DNA of 64,000 bases from NCBI GenBank assembly GCA_029641185.1, contig JAPWGK010000034.1:248001-312000 (forward strand), written 5' to 3'. The DNA comes from Pseudofabraea citricarpa (lineage: Eukaryota > Ascomycota > Leotiomycetes > Helotiales > Dermateaceae). Of this stretch, positions 1 through 13,418 are shown piece by piece; positions within the stretch are counted from its first letter, which is position 1, and every line of letters starts with the position of its first letter. A model generated the notes under the pieces. That model was not told the DNA's origin. It saw only the letters and a program-made list of their open reading frames with translations, and did no database searches. The translations under genes were made by a program, and so were the position numbers.

Positions 1-1861
1 ATATATCCTGACGAATACGAGGACCGTAATGACAAGCCGAGCGGCTGAACAACAAGCCGTATTACACTTAGCTTATAAAGAACCCTTTTGACTCCAACCA
101 CTCAAGTCAAATTTCAAGGAATAGAAGTATGGGTCAGACCGATAGAAGAACGGAAAAGTATCTTTTGTATCTGGACCAACCGGAAAATTTAAATTTGCTC
201 CCAGCGATGATATTATTTCGCTTCGAGACCGAATTATGGAACCGACCAAAGCAGAGAGTACAAAAATGTAAGACGGAGACAGGAGGCCGATTTAGTTAAT
301 CTTATCTGGCCCTATTAATATTTCCCGAGTCTGGATCCTTCTCCATCTGATTTTCTTTTCCTTTTCCTTTCCTTTTCTTGCCGTTCTGCTAAAGTTTGAT
401 TCCTCTTGAAAATTTATCCCTGGTGTCCCTCGTTTTGTGTCTTGTACATCTGCATGTCCATTCTATTATCTATCGCCTCACCAGCCTCACGATATCTTTT
501 CGCGAAGTTCATAAAATCAAGTCGGCAAAGAATGGAAATGCAACGTACGGGACTGAAAATCGGCAAAGGGAATACAAAACAAGAACAGGAAACCGGATCT
601 TTTAAATCCTTCCAGCCAATATCGAAACACTTTAGTATTATACCTGGCTTCTTTTAAGCCAATGTAGAGCTAATGGCGCTTTGGCGAGAAAGTTCGTCGT
701 CTTCTCCGAGAAGCGAATAGCATAAGAAACGGCATGCAACTACCAGATGGCTAAGTTCTACGACAATACGATACAACACAACGCGACGGAATAATAATTA
801 GAGAGAGGAAAATTATAAAAGAACGTCTATATTAGGATTCTGAAGAGAGCGCAATGGAGGATTTTAAAAGAGACAGACACAGCATAGGAAAGAGACAGGA
901 AAAGAGATGGCAAAAGAGTTAGCAAAATAAATATGCTGAGGATAACGACCGTTATTGCTCATGTCAACGACAAAAGCCCGAAGACGAAGTGAACTCGAAC
1001 CAGGTAAGAATGGGCTCAGAGGAGGAACAGGAAAGGAAGAACTTTATTACGAAGCTTTAACTAAAGCTATCGTTGTCAACTCAAGAGATGTACGTCCAGA
1101 CCCAGCGCGAGAGAGTCAATACCCTCCAAGATACCTTCCACCTACGCGACCATCTTACCTCCAACATCAATACTCGCTGGGGAAAGAATGCGGACAAAAG
1201 GGGAACCAGGAACACGCGCATACATAGGTACCTATCTCGGCCGCCAAAGAAGCCAGTACTATGACCAATTCTCGAACCCAAATCATAAGCGCAACAGGAA
1301 GCACGCATCGGCGCCATACTTCTCCTACAGGAGATGCGATTTGTAGAAAGGGAACTTCTTTCATCAGACTTTTATCAGAAGAGTACAGACAACTGCCGGT
1401 GACAAACTTTGCAAGAAGCAGGGGCAGCGCGTCTACTTCCTCTTTCGTTTACCATCCAGCTCGAACACTTGTCAGGGCCTTTGAGTAAACAACAAGACAT
1501 GCAGTTCTCACATGAGACAAGTAGGCAAATACAACACGACACAACACGCGTATCATAATATCATACCTCACACTACGAGTCCACGAGTTCACAAATATAT
1601 GAGGATATCAAGATGCGTTTTAGAACCCATCAGGATTATCATCTTCATATTCAATCTTCATCTGTCATTATAAAAAGAGCGTAAGGGTATAGGTATAAGT
1701 ATACATCAAATCATTATCTATCAACCGACCCAGAAGAACAAGCAAAGCGAAAAGAACAAACACGAGATCAAAGAGCCCGAGACAATGTATTTCCTCCAAT
1801 CAATGAGAAGAGATTCAAATCATGTCAGGTCATCAACCAAGAGTTTTCTTCCCGCATTGCT
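1..1861. other. No supported gene; 3' flank of OPT transporter
   Basis: I see only short overlapping reading frames on both strands and no splice-linked coding pattern. A pyrimidine-rich stretch lies near 350-380 and purine-rich DNA near 860-920. The last few hundred bases are probably the 3' UTR of the OPT gene on the minus strand. Confidence 0.5.
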
Positions 1862-4763
1862 CTACTTGAATTCGCCGATGCCAGGTCCGAACCATTCACC
1901 CTCACCAAGAGTGAAGCGCGTGCACGCCGTACCCTCGCAGCCCTTGTAGGGAACGTCGTTGCCCCACCAGGAAACAGATACCTTGCTCCATTGGAGGGCG
2001 AAAAAGATGACGATGGCAGAGATGGCGATGGCGGCAGAGAAAGATGCCGAGAGAACATAATTGTACTAGAAGCGGATTAGCCTTTGGAACGAAAAAGAAA
2101 GTCTATCGCAATAAAGGGAACTTACTTTGGACCAGAAACCAAGATATCTCTTCTTGCACCACACCATGGACAACCATCCGATGGGGACGGCGGGCCAGAC
2201 GTAGCTCAAGTTGTAAGGAGCCCATGAGATTCCTCCGTACATCAAGATAACAGGGTGGACTTGTCGGAGCCATCTTTGCTTGGGGAACTTCTTCTGTGCA
2301 TAGTAGAAGATGAATGGGGCGACGAGACCAATTGGGAATCCAACAAGCATGGCAGTGTATTGACCACCCTTACCGAAAATCTTGTGGGGTCCAAGAGTAC
2401 CCCAGAGGACTGCGGCAGTGAAGAAAGTGTTGATACCAGGGCAGGTGAAACGATCTGGCTGAGTCTTTGTGCATACTCCCTCGATCTGGTTCATCTGGAA
2501 GTTGAGAACGGCGGTGCATACAAAGGTGGAAACGAGGGTTGCGAACATCTGGGCAAAAAATGTGTGCTTCGGTGGGATCTTAACGTAATGAGCGAGCTTC
2601 AAGTCATTGGAGAAGTGGACGGCATGCGCGCATGTCACATATCCGAATGACTTGAAGTAATTCATGGCGAGAGCGTTACCAGCAACCCAAGAACCTCCAA
2701 TGAACTCAGCGAGCACGTTGAGCGTAACCTCGATACCAGTGATGGCAGTAATGATTCCGACGGGAATGACGAAAACAAGGCATAGAGCAATACCATAGAA
2801 AACCACACCGACGGAAGTATATGTGTCCCAGGCAGCAAGACCTGCACAACCACATCCGACAGCAGCCAAAAGACAAATTGTATACCACCACTCAGGAACT
2901 TCGTCATATACAGACATAAGTTTGTTGTGGATATCGGTGTACTCTCCCTTCCTGTTCGGGTCCTTGTTCTTCTTGAAACTGTTGAAGAGATTGCGGAATC
3001 CCATCATGATCTCGTGACGGTGGTAAAGGTACGAGTATGAGATTGTGGCAGAGTAGATGGCAAAAAATGCAAGGTACACAACCAAGTTACCAGCAGAGAG
3101 ATAAGCTGGGGAGTATGCTTCATATTTCTCTGCATCAAACAATCCCTTCTCGTTAATGGCACGAGAAACATTGTACAGTGAACCAAATCGATCGTAGACG
3201 TGGTTGTCGTTGATTGGAATGAAACTGGTGTTGTAGGCGTTGGAGTAATATAAACCAATCACGAGGAACATGAAAGCAAAACAGCCAAGGAATCTGTTGA
3301 GAGTGTTGAAAAATGGTACCATCAAGGGATCTTGCAAATCCCACAGAAGAACATTCCAATCAAACGTTGGCCATGGGTTGAGACCAAGGCCGTTCTGGAA
3401 GCCTGTAATGGTGTTGAGGTTCACATTGTTTGGCGCAATCCACGACATCCAGCTGAAGAAAGTGAGGGCCTCAAAGAGGTAGTTGGGGAACCAGAAGTAC
3501 ACGAACATGGCAGCAAAAGCTACCAAGAAAAACTTTAGGCGAGAGATACTCCAGATTTTTTTGAATGGAGACTCCACTGAAATGTTGGTCTTAGTGTGGA
3601 AAGCAGAGTTCAAGGCGATGGTGACCAAAGATGCTGGCCACACGCAGTATGTTGGGTAAACCAAGAACCTGCGGCACATACCTGCGATACCGTAACCAAT
3701 GAAGTTGGTAGCAAGTGCCACCAAAATCTGGTATGCGAAGTGGCCGGCATATGGCTGGTTGAAGTATTGAGGAAGGTATTGTGACCAAATGATGTTGTCG
3801 GTGTAAGGAGTCGCAGCACCAACGTTTGCCATGATGGTGATCAACATGTGTTCCTTTCGAGAGAATGGTCCAGGGTTCAAACTGTGACGACTGCCAAACA
3901 GCGTGAAACCGACGTCTGGAAGAACTGCAGCTGCAAATCGTCCGATAGGATAACAAAGCAACTGAGCTACGTTGGCAGTAACACTGATACCAGGTTGTCG
4001 GATGGAGAAAAACTGGTTAATAAAGGCCAAGACGCCAACAAAGAAGATACCAATAACCCAGGCTCTAATGGTAGAGGATGGCATCTTGGGGTCATCAGTG
4101 TTATCGACAACGGCTCGCACCTCGGCGTATGGACTGTTGTTTGTAATCAATGCTGCCTCCATTTTCATTTCTTGAATTAGATCAACATGCTTCTCTGGTG
4201 TCTCGAAGACGTTGGCATCACCGAGGAAAATCTTGATCTTCTCGACAATTTGCCATGGGAAGTTCGGGTCGTGTTCATGGATCTGCAGGACCTTGATCAT
4301 GATCTATACAGACAAGTCAGTATTTGGCCCAGTGGCTAGATAATCTCTCAGTAGTCGAGTCGACTCGGTGCACACCAAGACCTTGGTCTAGTGGGGTTAA
4401 GTCTATGATTGACTGGACAATTGACCTACCTCCCTGGTTTCGTCAAGACTGAGCTCCTTCGCAAACTCTTTGGCCTGAATAAGATCTCCTTCTGTGACGT
4501 TCAAGTCGCTAGCCATAGTCAGCTACTCTGTCAAGTTCCTATAATATGAAATACTAACGCAACAACATGGTCCAATTCAACGTCGTCAAGATTATCATAA
4601 GCAGGCTAGTGTCTGATTAGTTCTATACATGAGGCCACATATCTCTTCCGCGATAACTCACCAGAATGATGTCGCTGCCGTTGAGCTTCTCATTGTAGAC
4701 ATTGTGCTTTGGTTGCTCAGCAGTAACCTCAGTTACTACCTGCTTATCCACACTGTCCGACAT
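1862..4763 (-). CDS. OPT-family oligopeptide transporter
   Basis: Predicted polytopic membrane transporter that moves small peptides or peptide-like conjugates into the cell with protons. Five exons join in frame: 4763-4662, 4605-4559, 4508-4430, 4303-2126 and 2065-1862, giving 869 residues, normal for fungal OPT proteins. The family hallmark Asn-Pro-Gly (SLNPGPFSRKEH) follows the first membrane segments, and the conserved SPYAEVR entry motif precedes them. Many hydrophobic segments and a WWGND-type extracytoplasmic tail near the C-terminus also fit. All four introns are GT-AG; the last is 60 nt. The ATG at 4763 is chosen because the product begins with a typical acidic cytosolic tail; an in-frame ATG at 4829 would add 22 residues. 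Family assignment is firm. Substrate (tetra/pentapeptide, glutathione or metal chelate) cannot be read from the sequence. Confidence 0.95.
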
Positions 4764-7700
4764 GTTGGCGAAGGCTAAAGTTGCCGAGTCGCTTCTTGAG
4801 TTGATGAAGATGGGATGGGATACTCCCAAGGGTGTGCGAGGTGGCCCTTATATGAAGCTCCTGAGCAACAGCATCCCTCCTTATCGTTGTACATGCAGTG
4901 GCGATATCCCCCGAGCTACATGGGCAGCTTCATGGTGGCGTGGGCCCCCTACAGTACTGTAAGGGCCATCGATTGGCAGACCAGACATCTTGGCCTGTGT
5001 GATCTGTATGGCGACCTGCCAAAATGTCTGGGAATGCGGATAGACGACCTCGATGGTGCTATGTCGACCTTCCTGAAGCATCCTCGGCCCTGTTAAAATG
5101 ACCTTCCAGAAGTATAATTCCAAGTGTCTGAGTGGTGCATGCAAAGCACAACGGGGGGCCTGTTGGTTGTTTTCTTATCATCTTGGCGACTGATAGGTGC
5201 AGAATTCCCGACGGCAGCGCTCCGGGGCAGCAAGCTACTGTATGAGCCGAGTCCACAGTCCACAGTCCACACGATGCAGTACAGACCACCCTTAGCCGTC
5301 GCCCTCGCCCGATATCACAATGAGCTTGCTGTACTGAGGAGGCGAATTTGAGATTTTGATCTTGCCACTATGCAATGAAGATCCCAACCGAGCATGCTGT
5401 GGCTGCAAAGCCCACGAGGCCAGAATGTCGACTGCAGGGACTTTGAAAGCAGCCCTGTGATTCCCAGGAGAAAGCAACAAACTGAAGATCTGAAATTCTA
5501 GCTCGACATGCAATGCCTATATTGGGACACAGCGCTCGTGAGGGGAGCTTGGGCACATTGGGCCTGGTGCCCGTAGCGTTCAATCTTCATTGTTCCAGTC
5601 CAAGTACCGTCCTGTATTACCCGAGCATACCTCGGCGGCCTTGATGATCTTGTGTGCTATCAGTGGTCAATGGGTGAGCACTCAAATCATACCAACTCAG
5701 AGCAAATGATAGGTTTGGTCCCCTTTGTGCGACACTCCACGGCCTTGTTTCTGTCGTGAGCATTGGATTTATCCTCCTGGGCAGAGTACCCATTCCTTTT
5801 TTCGCCATTAAATTAACACCTGCTGACTGTAGCAGTTGCCCGGCATACCACCCAATGATATATGTCTAGCCATGACACCAGATGTTGTGGGGCCGCCAAC
5901 TAGAAGCAGACGCGGCTTGTGGAGATATTGCGATTGTCTTCCCTCACACTCTAGAACACCACTCACTCAGCCAAAGATGGGGAGGCTGGAGGAATGGTGC
6001 AACAATATTCTCAGCTCCCTGCTCGTCCCTCAACTGGTTCTCCGGGTAATCATATTCCTCACCCCTCCCACAATCCTATTATTTGCCTCGGAGATGGTCG
6101 CATCCCAGGCAATTAATTGAACGATCCGGCTACAATCACGACTTTCATGTCGCAGAAACGCAATTGTTCTTGTCTAAGATTTGATAAATGTCAAATACTC
6201 GTCACCGCTATTTCTCCAGTCGTCGCCAAACTCAGTTGTTCGAAATGATCACGAGCGCCGACAAAGTTCGAGGGCAGGTTCAGAGTTTCCAGCCATCTAG
6301 ATATTATCTCTGTGAAGGGCTGACTCGCCGTAGGCCTATGCTTTTAATTTGATCCAGAAGGCAACTCACGTCGTACTTCGTAAGGAATGGTGATTTTTAA
6401 ACACTCATTTTGAACAGTATGTACTACATATAACCATAATATTTATTAACTTCGTCCTCGGCGTTACCCTTCAGCTTATTTTAACTCCACGAACATTAAT
6501 TTCGGTCGTCGGCTATCCTCCTTCCAGCAACATTGAACCTTCTATGGGATGATAATATGGCCAAATCATGCTTGCGACTTGCAACGAAATAATTGCGCCA
6601 TCACATGATTGGTACAATTGTAGCTTCGATCATGACTTCATGAACTCGAGACTGAGAGCAATTGCTGTACTAGGTTCTGTTGCGAGTCTAACAACACACC
6701 CAAGCCATCCACGCTCGGCGGCATGGTTTTGTACTCACAACATACCCGTTATTGGCCAACCCCGCCCAAGCCCCCTGGTCACAGTGTATGATAAGTATTT
6801 TTCCAACAATGCTTACTGGCAGGTCTTAGGTTGTATTTCATTTAATCGCAACCGGGGTTGGCCGTTGGCATCCAATCGATAACCATCTATCTATGATCTA
6901 TTATCTAAGCCTCCAAGAGTTCGTCGCCGTCTTCTTTCTCGTGAAGGAGAAACAATCGATCGCCTGCCTTTTTTCGTATGCCAATCCCAATAGCCTGAAA
7001 GGCCATAACGCCCTTTGTCCAACTGGGCTAAGCATAGGTGGGGGTGGGGGTCATAGATCATGCACAGACATGGGGAAAGCCCGTTGGCGGATTAGCACAC
7101 CCGAATGCCCCCGGATCTCATTGAAAAAAGAGATTCAGCGGCAAGGTAACGAGTTCAAATTCCAAGAAATCACGACTGCAAGCCCATCCATCCCACTGGT
7201 TCCAAGGCTGAAGCGCCGTTCGAGCTGAGCTTCACTTCATCATAAGCGTTGTCAAGACACAAAATCTGTTGTGGAGAAAGCTTAAAATCTTGCCCCAAGT
7301 GCTTGATCCTGATGGCCGACTAGTTCCGAAAGATGCAAAGAGCAATCCAAGAATTCCAGCGGTAAACTGTTAAAAACGAGCAGCTTGGCACAAGTCCTTT
7401 CAGCGCCACAGCAAACATTCTCACTCCTACAACAACTCTGAACAGCAAGTGCTGTTCCAGTAAGCCCAGGCTCGGCGAAGTACTGGTCGTATTCAGGCAA
7501 GCCGTGCAAAGTATGACAGCACATGGCGCTCCTGAACACCATAACGAATTACCCAGCTTCCGTATAGAGTAAGCTTTTCGGGGCAGTGGCGTTAATTGAA
7601 GAATACAGATAAGAAACCCAACACGGGCAGTGGAGAAATACCTTACTGCGGTGATGGTCGGATCGTAGCTGAAAACGCGACCACCGCTGGACCCGATCGT

Positions 7701-10700
7701 CAAGTTGAAATCTGATTCCGACCCGAGTTAAATGATTCCAAAATACGGGGCAGGCGTTGATAAGAGAATTATGGATCAATGTTATTTTTCGCCTACAAAA
7801 GATCCTAGAGTTCCCTCCTTCTCTCCCAAGTCTAGCTCAGCCCTCTTTATTCTTGGTGGGTCGGTCTCTTGCCTCGCCTATAATCTCTTGCAGGTTTGTG
7901 CTGCGCCAAGCTGCCGTGTTTGGAAGTACAATATTGAAAGTTTCTTGTTGGAGTGAAGGTGCTAATGGAACGCAATTATTGCGATCAATGGAATTCGTTC
8001 GCTTTGTTGGAGCCTGTCTTCTCTGTTTAAGCCGTCGCTAAGCTCGTAAAAATGACCACCGACGATATCCTTGGAGTCTTTCTTACTTCGGCGATCTGAT
8101 TATTGTCTAAGGATTTTGATATTGCCACTTGTTGCACGGATATTATCCCGAAGAACCTTCAGGTCCTTTTCGAGTATATTGCCATGTCCCAGGTATTGCA
8201 GGATACTATTTTTCTCTTGTGATGACTCTTGAGGTAAGAGCCTCTTTGTGGTTGAGTCTGAGGTAAGTGAGGTAATTTGATAATACTAAAAACGCCAAAC
8301 GCTGTGCGACCAGAGTATTTGTATTTTTCTTCTTTTTTTCGTAGGTTCAGAGACCAAAACCAAACCAGTTTATTCATTGCTTGATTTGGTCTCACGGCGT
8401 CGGGTACTTTTAACCACACAGACCAATGGATCAGAAAAGACAATTCATTATTTCCTATCTACTATCAATCGGCCTGCAAGATTGATACTGGCTTGCCCTG
8501 AGGAAATCTGGGCTTCTATCCGTTCCAAATTTGGACAACCATCTCTTCTTTCAACCTACTTGATTAGACTTTCAACGAACAGCATTATTTAGGAACCATC
8601 AAATCATTTGTTATTTATGAGCTCTTTGACGCTCGCAACCAGGATTCGTGGGTCGAATCATCCAAATGCTTTTTTAGCATAGATTGAATCGTCCAAAGAA
8701 CAACGACAGCATAACTTCCACCATCCCCGTCTATGGCAAGCCTTTGTAGCCCACGAAACACGATCCCAAATACGAAATCGAACATGAGAGCACTTGAAAC
8801 TCATCTATCTAGGCTATAAATTGGACGAGCACGAGCAGAGTTTTTGTTTCATATGGTGCCTCAAGATCTGTCCGAGAGAGCTTAAACTTGTCAGGAAATG
8901 CGTGAGAACTCGATAAGTAGATCTCTTGATAATCTGTTTAGAACTTTTGAATAATATGATCAGTAATCCTAATCTGCCACAGTCTATCACTCTAGCTTTT
9001 ATTCGTCGTTTTTTTCTGGGAGTCTAGCATCTCTCACCAACGTCTTCACATACCCAATTTATTCAACGTGGCTGAAATTCTTCTTCCAAGCAATGTATTC
9101 CCCTTTTCAATCGATTCCTCGTTATTCGTTTCCAATATCATTGTACCTCCCGAACTATACATCTCTGCCCGGGGTTCCATAATCAGCAACTACATACTCC
9201 GGAGGATGGTTGGAGTCGCTTCTTCCAAGCAAAACTCAAGTCCACCTCGGTCTTTCTATGAGTGCAATTAAATGCTGGATCAAGTAATCTATCGGGCAAG
9301 TTGTCAAATGGACTTTTCAATGCCGTAATACAATGTCTTCTTCTTGTTGTCATGGCAAGGTGGGTGCTAGACAGGTAAGTACAGCAATATAGAAAACGTA
9401 ACCTCGCGTTCCCAATGGAAAATAAGATCATCACCCTAACTAATCTGCTACCGCCACTTGTATAGAAGATGGCTACTAAATAGGCCTATGGCCATCTAAA
9501 TCAACCGAGTTAATATTGTACCAATTAGGAGTTTAATCTACCCGCGGATCGAAGACAAATCCACAAAAGTGAAAAGGACATTTCTATGAAATACACAGCC
9601 AATATACCAAGTATTGCAGCTGACGAAGATAACTTGTGCTCTTTACAACGCACTCATGGCCAGTTCGATGCCGTCTCATCAAACTTCGGGCAGAACCACG
9701 CGCCATCCTCTTATCCACTCGCACGGCTTTTCAGACAGTCCAGACCATCACACATTCAAGTCCATCCATCTAGCTGGCTGCGTGTTGGAGCGTTGCAACC
9801 GAACTGAATGGCCAATGTCAAATCATTCAAAGTTCCAGATTATTGTCACCTCTACCATCCTGGCTATCACACTGGTGTTGGTAAAGACATTTGAGACTTG
9901 AGGAGCCTCAGATGTCCTACGTGGAGATCAAAAATGTGATGCGGTCTACTGCATTCTATTAAATTGAAATGGTAGAATTTCATACAACTCTATAAAATAT
10001 CGAACAAAATTTTCATCGATGCTGATAGTTCTTCGTGATGTCCAAGACAGTCTTTTTTGCCCAATGAACGTGGTGCTATGCACGACTAAAGAAATGACCT
10101 CCAAGGAGATGAGAATACATAGCTTGCAATCGATGAGTGTGAAAAACAACATGACTTGAACTGCATAAGTGATACTTGGAGACTTGTATTCAATCATTTC
10201 TGACCGCTGTTTCTTTTGGCTTTGGTGATAGTGACAGGAGGCGAGTGAGGCGTTTCTAATTTCCAATTAGTATGGCACTAGTCACTGGAATTGAGACTGA
10301 AGCGAGTATTACGAGAGATTAGCCTCTTGTCTTTCGGGTTCTCAAAAAAACGAGAGAAGACCAGTTATGTGGATTTTAGGAAGACATATATTGTGCATAG
10401 CATTTCGTTAGTCGGTTGCGATTTTGAAGAATTATTCCCACACATATCATCTGATGCTTTGAAGCTGCATCTCAATATTTTCGGCGCGCACATAAGTTTG
10501 AGCACACTGTCAAGTAGCTAGCAACTAGTTGGAACCTTGAAACCGGTAGTTTCATTGTTAAGATGTGGCGTTTTGCTATGAGGCGCTCGGCTTCCTCCAA
10601 ATTTTAGCCGCTTTATACTTACTTCTTATAAGCTTAGACTTGAGGTTTATTTGTACCAAAATCCGTCTGGGTGTCAGGGTGGAAATTGCCATGGCTTTTT

Positions 10701-11014
10701 AGGCGATTTCTACCATGCCTTCGCGCCATCTTCTATGCCAGACTGGTAATATTATGGCTGAATATCGTGACATGGTCGCAGTACATGGTCGCAGTAGACC
10801 TTTAATATAACAATTAGCAATATAAAGAGTGGGTCTTTTAATAGCTTGCGAAAGTTATTTCTAGCGCTGAAAGCACCGTTGAAAAACACATCAAATAGGG
10901 GTTCAGTCAAAGCAGAAATGTATATATACCTAGGCACGTATCAACATTGGTTCTTCAAGCCGGGAATCAAGATCTGAAAACTCACAATCATCGACATCAC
11001 CTCACAGATATACC
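4764..11014. other. 6.2-kb stretch with no supported gene
   Basis: No reading frame here shows a recognised domain or a convincing chain of exons. Bases 7280-7740 on the minus strand contain short frames in more than one register, including a Cys-rich piece and a possible donor, which could be a decayed gene, but I cannot assemble it. No terminal repeats or transposase motifs were seen. Bases 10600-10950 are AT-rich and probably lead into the promoter of the secreted-protein gene. Confidence 0.4.
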
Positions 11015-12133
11015 ATGGCTTCAAAACTCTTCGTCTTCCTCCTTGTTGGTTTCCTTTCATTAAGTAGCTCCAGTGCTACGCCCAGTTCTGCTTGCAATGG
11101 AGGTTCGTGTTATTTCTCGTCCAAGTCTATTTATTACTTACAATCTCAAGATAACTGCTTACGAGCATTGCGTGCGAGCACCCGTGATGTGAAGACTGCA
11201 TCTTCATTCTGCAGCTCATATCTCAGCACACTTCGAGGAACAGTCACAGTCACCACAACAACTACGACGACCACCACTCCAATCCAACAGACGGCAACGA
11301 CAACTGTTGGAACAACGACTTTGACAAGGTGAGCAGCAATTGAAATAAAACCGACGTACTATTCTGACTCGTTTTCAGTAATACTATATGCTACACGACT
11401 GTCAGTGCCACAGCAACAGTATTCGTCAAGCGAGAAGATTCCATATTACCACCAAATAACCCTTTGGGCAAACGAGATAATGCTGTACTTCCACCAAATG
11501 TCCCGCTTGAGAAGCGTGCAGACTCGCCATTCTCACCTTATATCACATCTGCGTGCCCGAAGATTGGAACGACTTCTATACAAGCCCGTATCACAAGTGC
11601 ATGTGCTTGTTTCCTCTCATCTGCAACTACGACCTCGACATTTGTTTCAACGGTGACGGCTAGCAGACCTGTAAGACTTTTTCGAGATTCAGATTCTTCT
11701 TTTCACATTTAGGATCTGATATTAACTCATGGCACTATAGGCTCCAACTACCGTGACAACCTCATTTGCTGCAACGCAAACCACAAATGTATGCACGTCT
11801 ACCTCAACCATCACGGCCACCAGCACGATTTCCACGGCGGGCACCTGCACTAATCTTCCAAACCCTTATACCGCGCCCAACAATGACAGATTCAATCTTC
11901 ACTGCGGAAGCTATTATTTCGCTGATCCAGGAGTGAATCGCCTCCTAGATATTACCGTTGGATCTATCGTACAATGTTATAATCTTTGTGCAACTACACC
12001 TAACTGTGTTGCCGCGGATTATTTTCAGCCAGGCACGTCTACAGATGGAGGATTTAACTGTTATCTTTTGTCGGATACTAGTTTAGGAAGCACGGCCTTT
12101 AGCCAGGCTGATGCTGCAGAGTTAATTCAGTAG
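11015..12133 (+). CDS. Secreted Thr-rich protein with two Kex2-bounded repeats and a PAN/apple-like C-terminus
   Basis: Not recognised as a named protein. Three exons (11015-11328, 11379-11670, 11741-12133) encode 332 residues. Residues 1-22 form a signal peptide (MASKLFVFLLVGFLSLSSSSA). A Cys-containing module with the pattern C-x-G-x2-C ... NCLRALRA ... FCSSYL follows, then a mucin-like Thr run. Next come two imperfect 14-residue repeats, EDSILPPNNPLGKR and DNAVLPPNVPLEKR, each ending in the dibasic KR cut by Kex2-type proteases and preceded by another KR. A second Cys module (SACPK ... SACACFL), another Ser/Thr-rich linker and a C-terminal Cys pattern (LHCG ... CYNLC ... NC ... FNCYLL) resembling PAN/apple domains complete the protein. 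It is probably exported, O-glycosylated and cleaved in the Golgi. The Kex2 processing is inference. Confidence 0.82.
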
Positions 12134-12803
12134 GCCAAGTGAGGAGTCGAATGGTCACATGTAATTTTATATTTTCTATCTTTGCAGCCACAAGTAATTT
12201 TGTTTGACAGATTATGTACTTAGATAGGTCATTTTAATATATGTTTTGTGTTTATTAACTATGTTCTGTACGTTGATTTTATTCAACTATAGCGCTTACT
12301 AGGCGTATAACTTATTCATAACACATGGGATAATAACCTAGTAACAAATAAATAACGTAAGAAGTAGGTAAATATTTAACACTTATAAGATTATAATAGC
12401 ATATATTATCCAAAATACCCTAATCATATGATATTTTCCAGGTAATAAACGTTAGTGAAGCTGGGTTCCCATGTAATAATTTGCCGATATCTATAAATTG
12501 ATCTTTTCTCTTTAATATAAGCGAGGATTTATCACCAGCATTCTAGGCACAAATATAATAAACGCGTTGGAAGTCTCAAGTACTATGCGATTTAATAGAA
12601 TGTTACTACTATAACACGTAAATTGATAGCAGTTAAACAGAATACGAAATGTAAAGTGTAAATGTACAAGGAACTAGTACAAAAGTGAAATGAAGTCAGC
12701 CGCTGTCTACGTCTATCTCTACTAATCGAGTATTAACTTGGAAGAGTCGGTTCTTCCACGCCTGATATGTGCCAGGAATAACTCTTGAGAAAATGATATG
12801 TGC
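12134..12803. other. AT-rich intergenic spacer
   Basis: Very AT-rich DNA between convergent genes, presumably holding both 3' ends. No coding or repeat structure was seen. Confidence 0.5.
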
Positions 12804-13418
12804 TCAGTTCCCGTTTCCTCCTGCAGGGCAACCAGGTATTGTGTGGATTCCAATAATCCACAACAATACATCAACGCTCCACCACGTACAAACAATAATT
12901 TGTAAAAGCACATTGTCCGGTACATGACCGTATGCCCTCACAGAATTTCTAATCGACGGTTCGCGTTCACCGTTTCGTACAGACGGACCCGGGTGTTCAG
13001 TGATTGGTAAAAGCTCCACCGAATTTTCGCCGGCCTCTAGAGGTTCAAATAACAGATCGAAATCCGTTCGCCTATATATTAGGGTCAGTGAGAATGCCAT
13101 TTTGAGAAGACCTCGAAATGGATGATTGGCGTAAAATTGGTCGAGTCCAGCGAATCCTAAGATCACAGATAGGCCAATTGCCGTGAGTTCCTGGCGATAG
13201 CATTTACCTTCCCCGCCCCATCGCTTCGCAATGATCGATTGCGATTCGGCTTCTGTGATATTCAGTCGCTCCAATATTTTACGTGTCAAATGATTGGGGT
13301 TGATAAGCAAACTAGGAATCAGCATACAGACAAGATAGTATAGCAGAGAAGCGAAGACTATCTGACCAGCGAACAGGCAAATGTAATGTCTAACATTTCT
13401 TCTGGTCTGGGGTGCCAT
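12804..13418 (-). CDS. TM2-domain membrane protein
   Basis: Single-exon frame of 204 residues. An N-terminal hydrophobic segment (about residues 13-39) is followed by the TM2 signature: a first helix containing GFAGLDQFYANHPFRG (small residues, FY, then a G near the turn) and, after a hydrophilic loop of about 60 residues, a second helix with WWSVDVLLWIIG. The product ends in the Cys/Gly-rich tail GCPAGGNGN. The long loop between the two TM2 helices is unusual for bacterial-type TM2 domains. The function of fungal TM2 proteins is unknown. The ATG at 13418 lies upstream of the first hydrophobic stretch and suits a short basic N-terminus. Confidence 0.8.
   Translation of the reverse strand: MAPQTRRNVRHYICLFAGQIVFASLLYYLVCMLIPSLLINPNHLTRKILERLNITEAESQSIIAKRWGGEGKCYRQELTAIGLSVILGFAGLDQFYANHPFRGLLKMAFSLTLIYRRTDFDLLFEPLEAGENSVELLPITEHPGPSVRNGEREPSIRNSVRAYGHVPDNVLLQIIVCTWWSVDVLLWIIGIHTIPGCPAGGNGN

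Noticed and set aside
7140..7180. tRNA T-arm-like word (GAGTTCAAATTCC)
   Set aside because: No matching acceptor, D or anticodon arms at proper distances.
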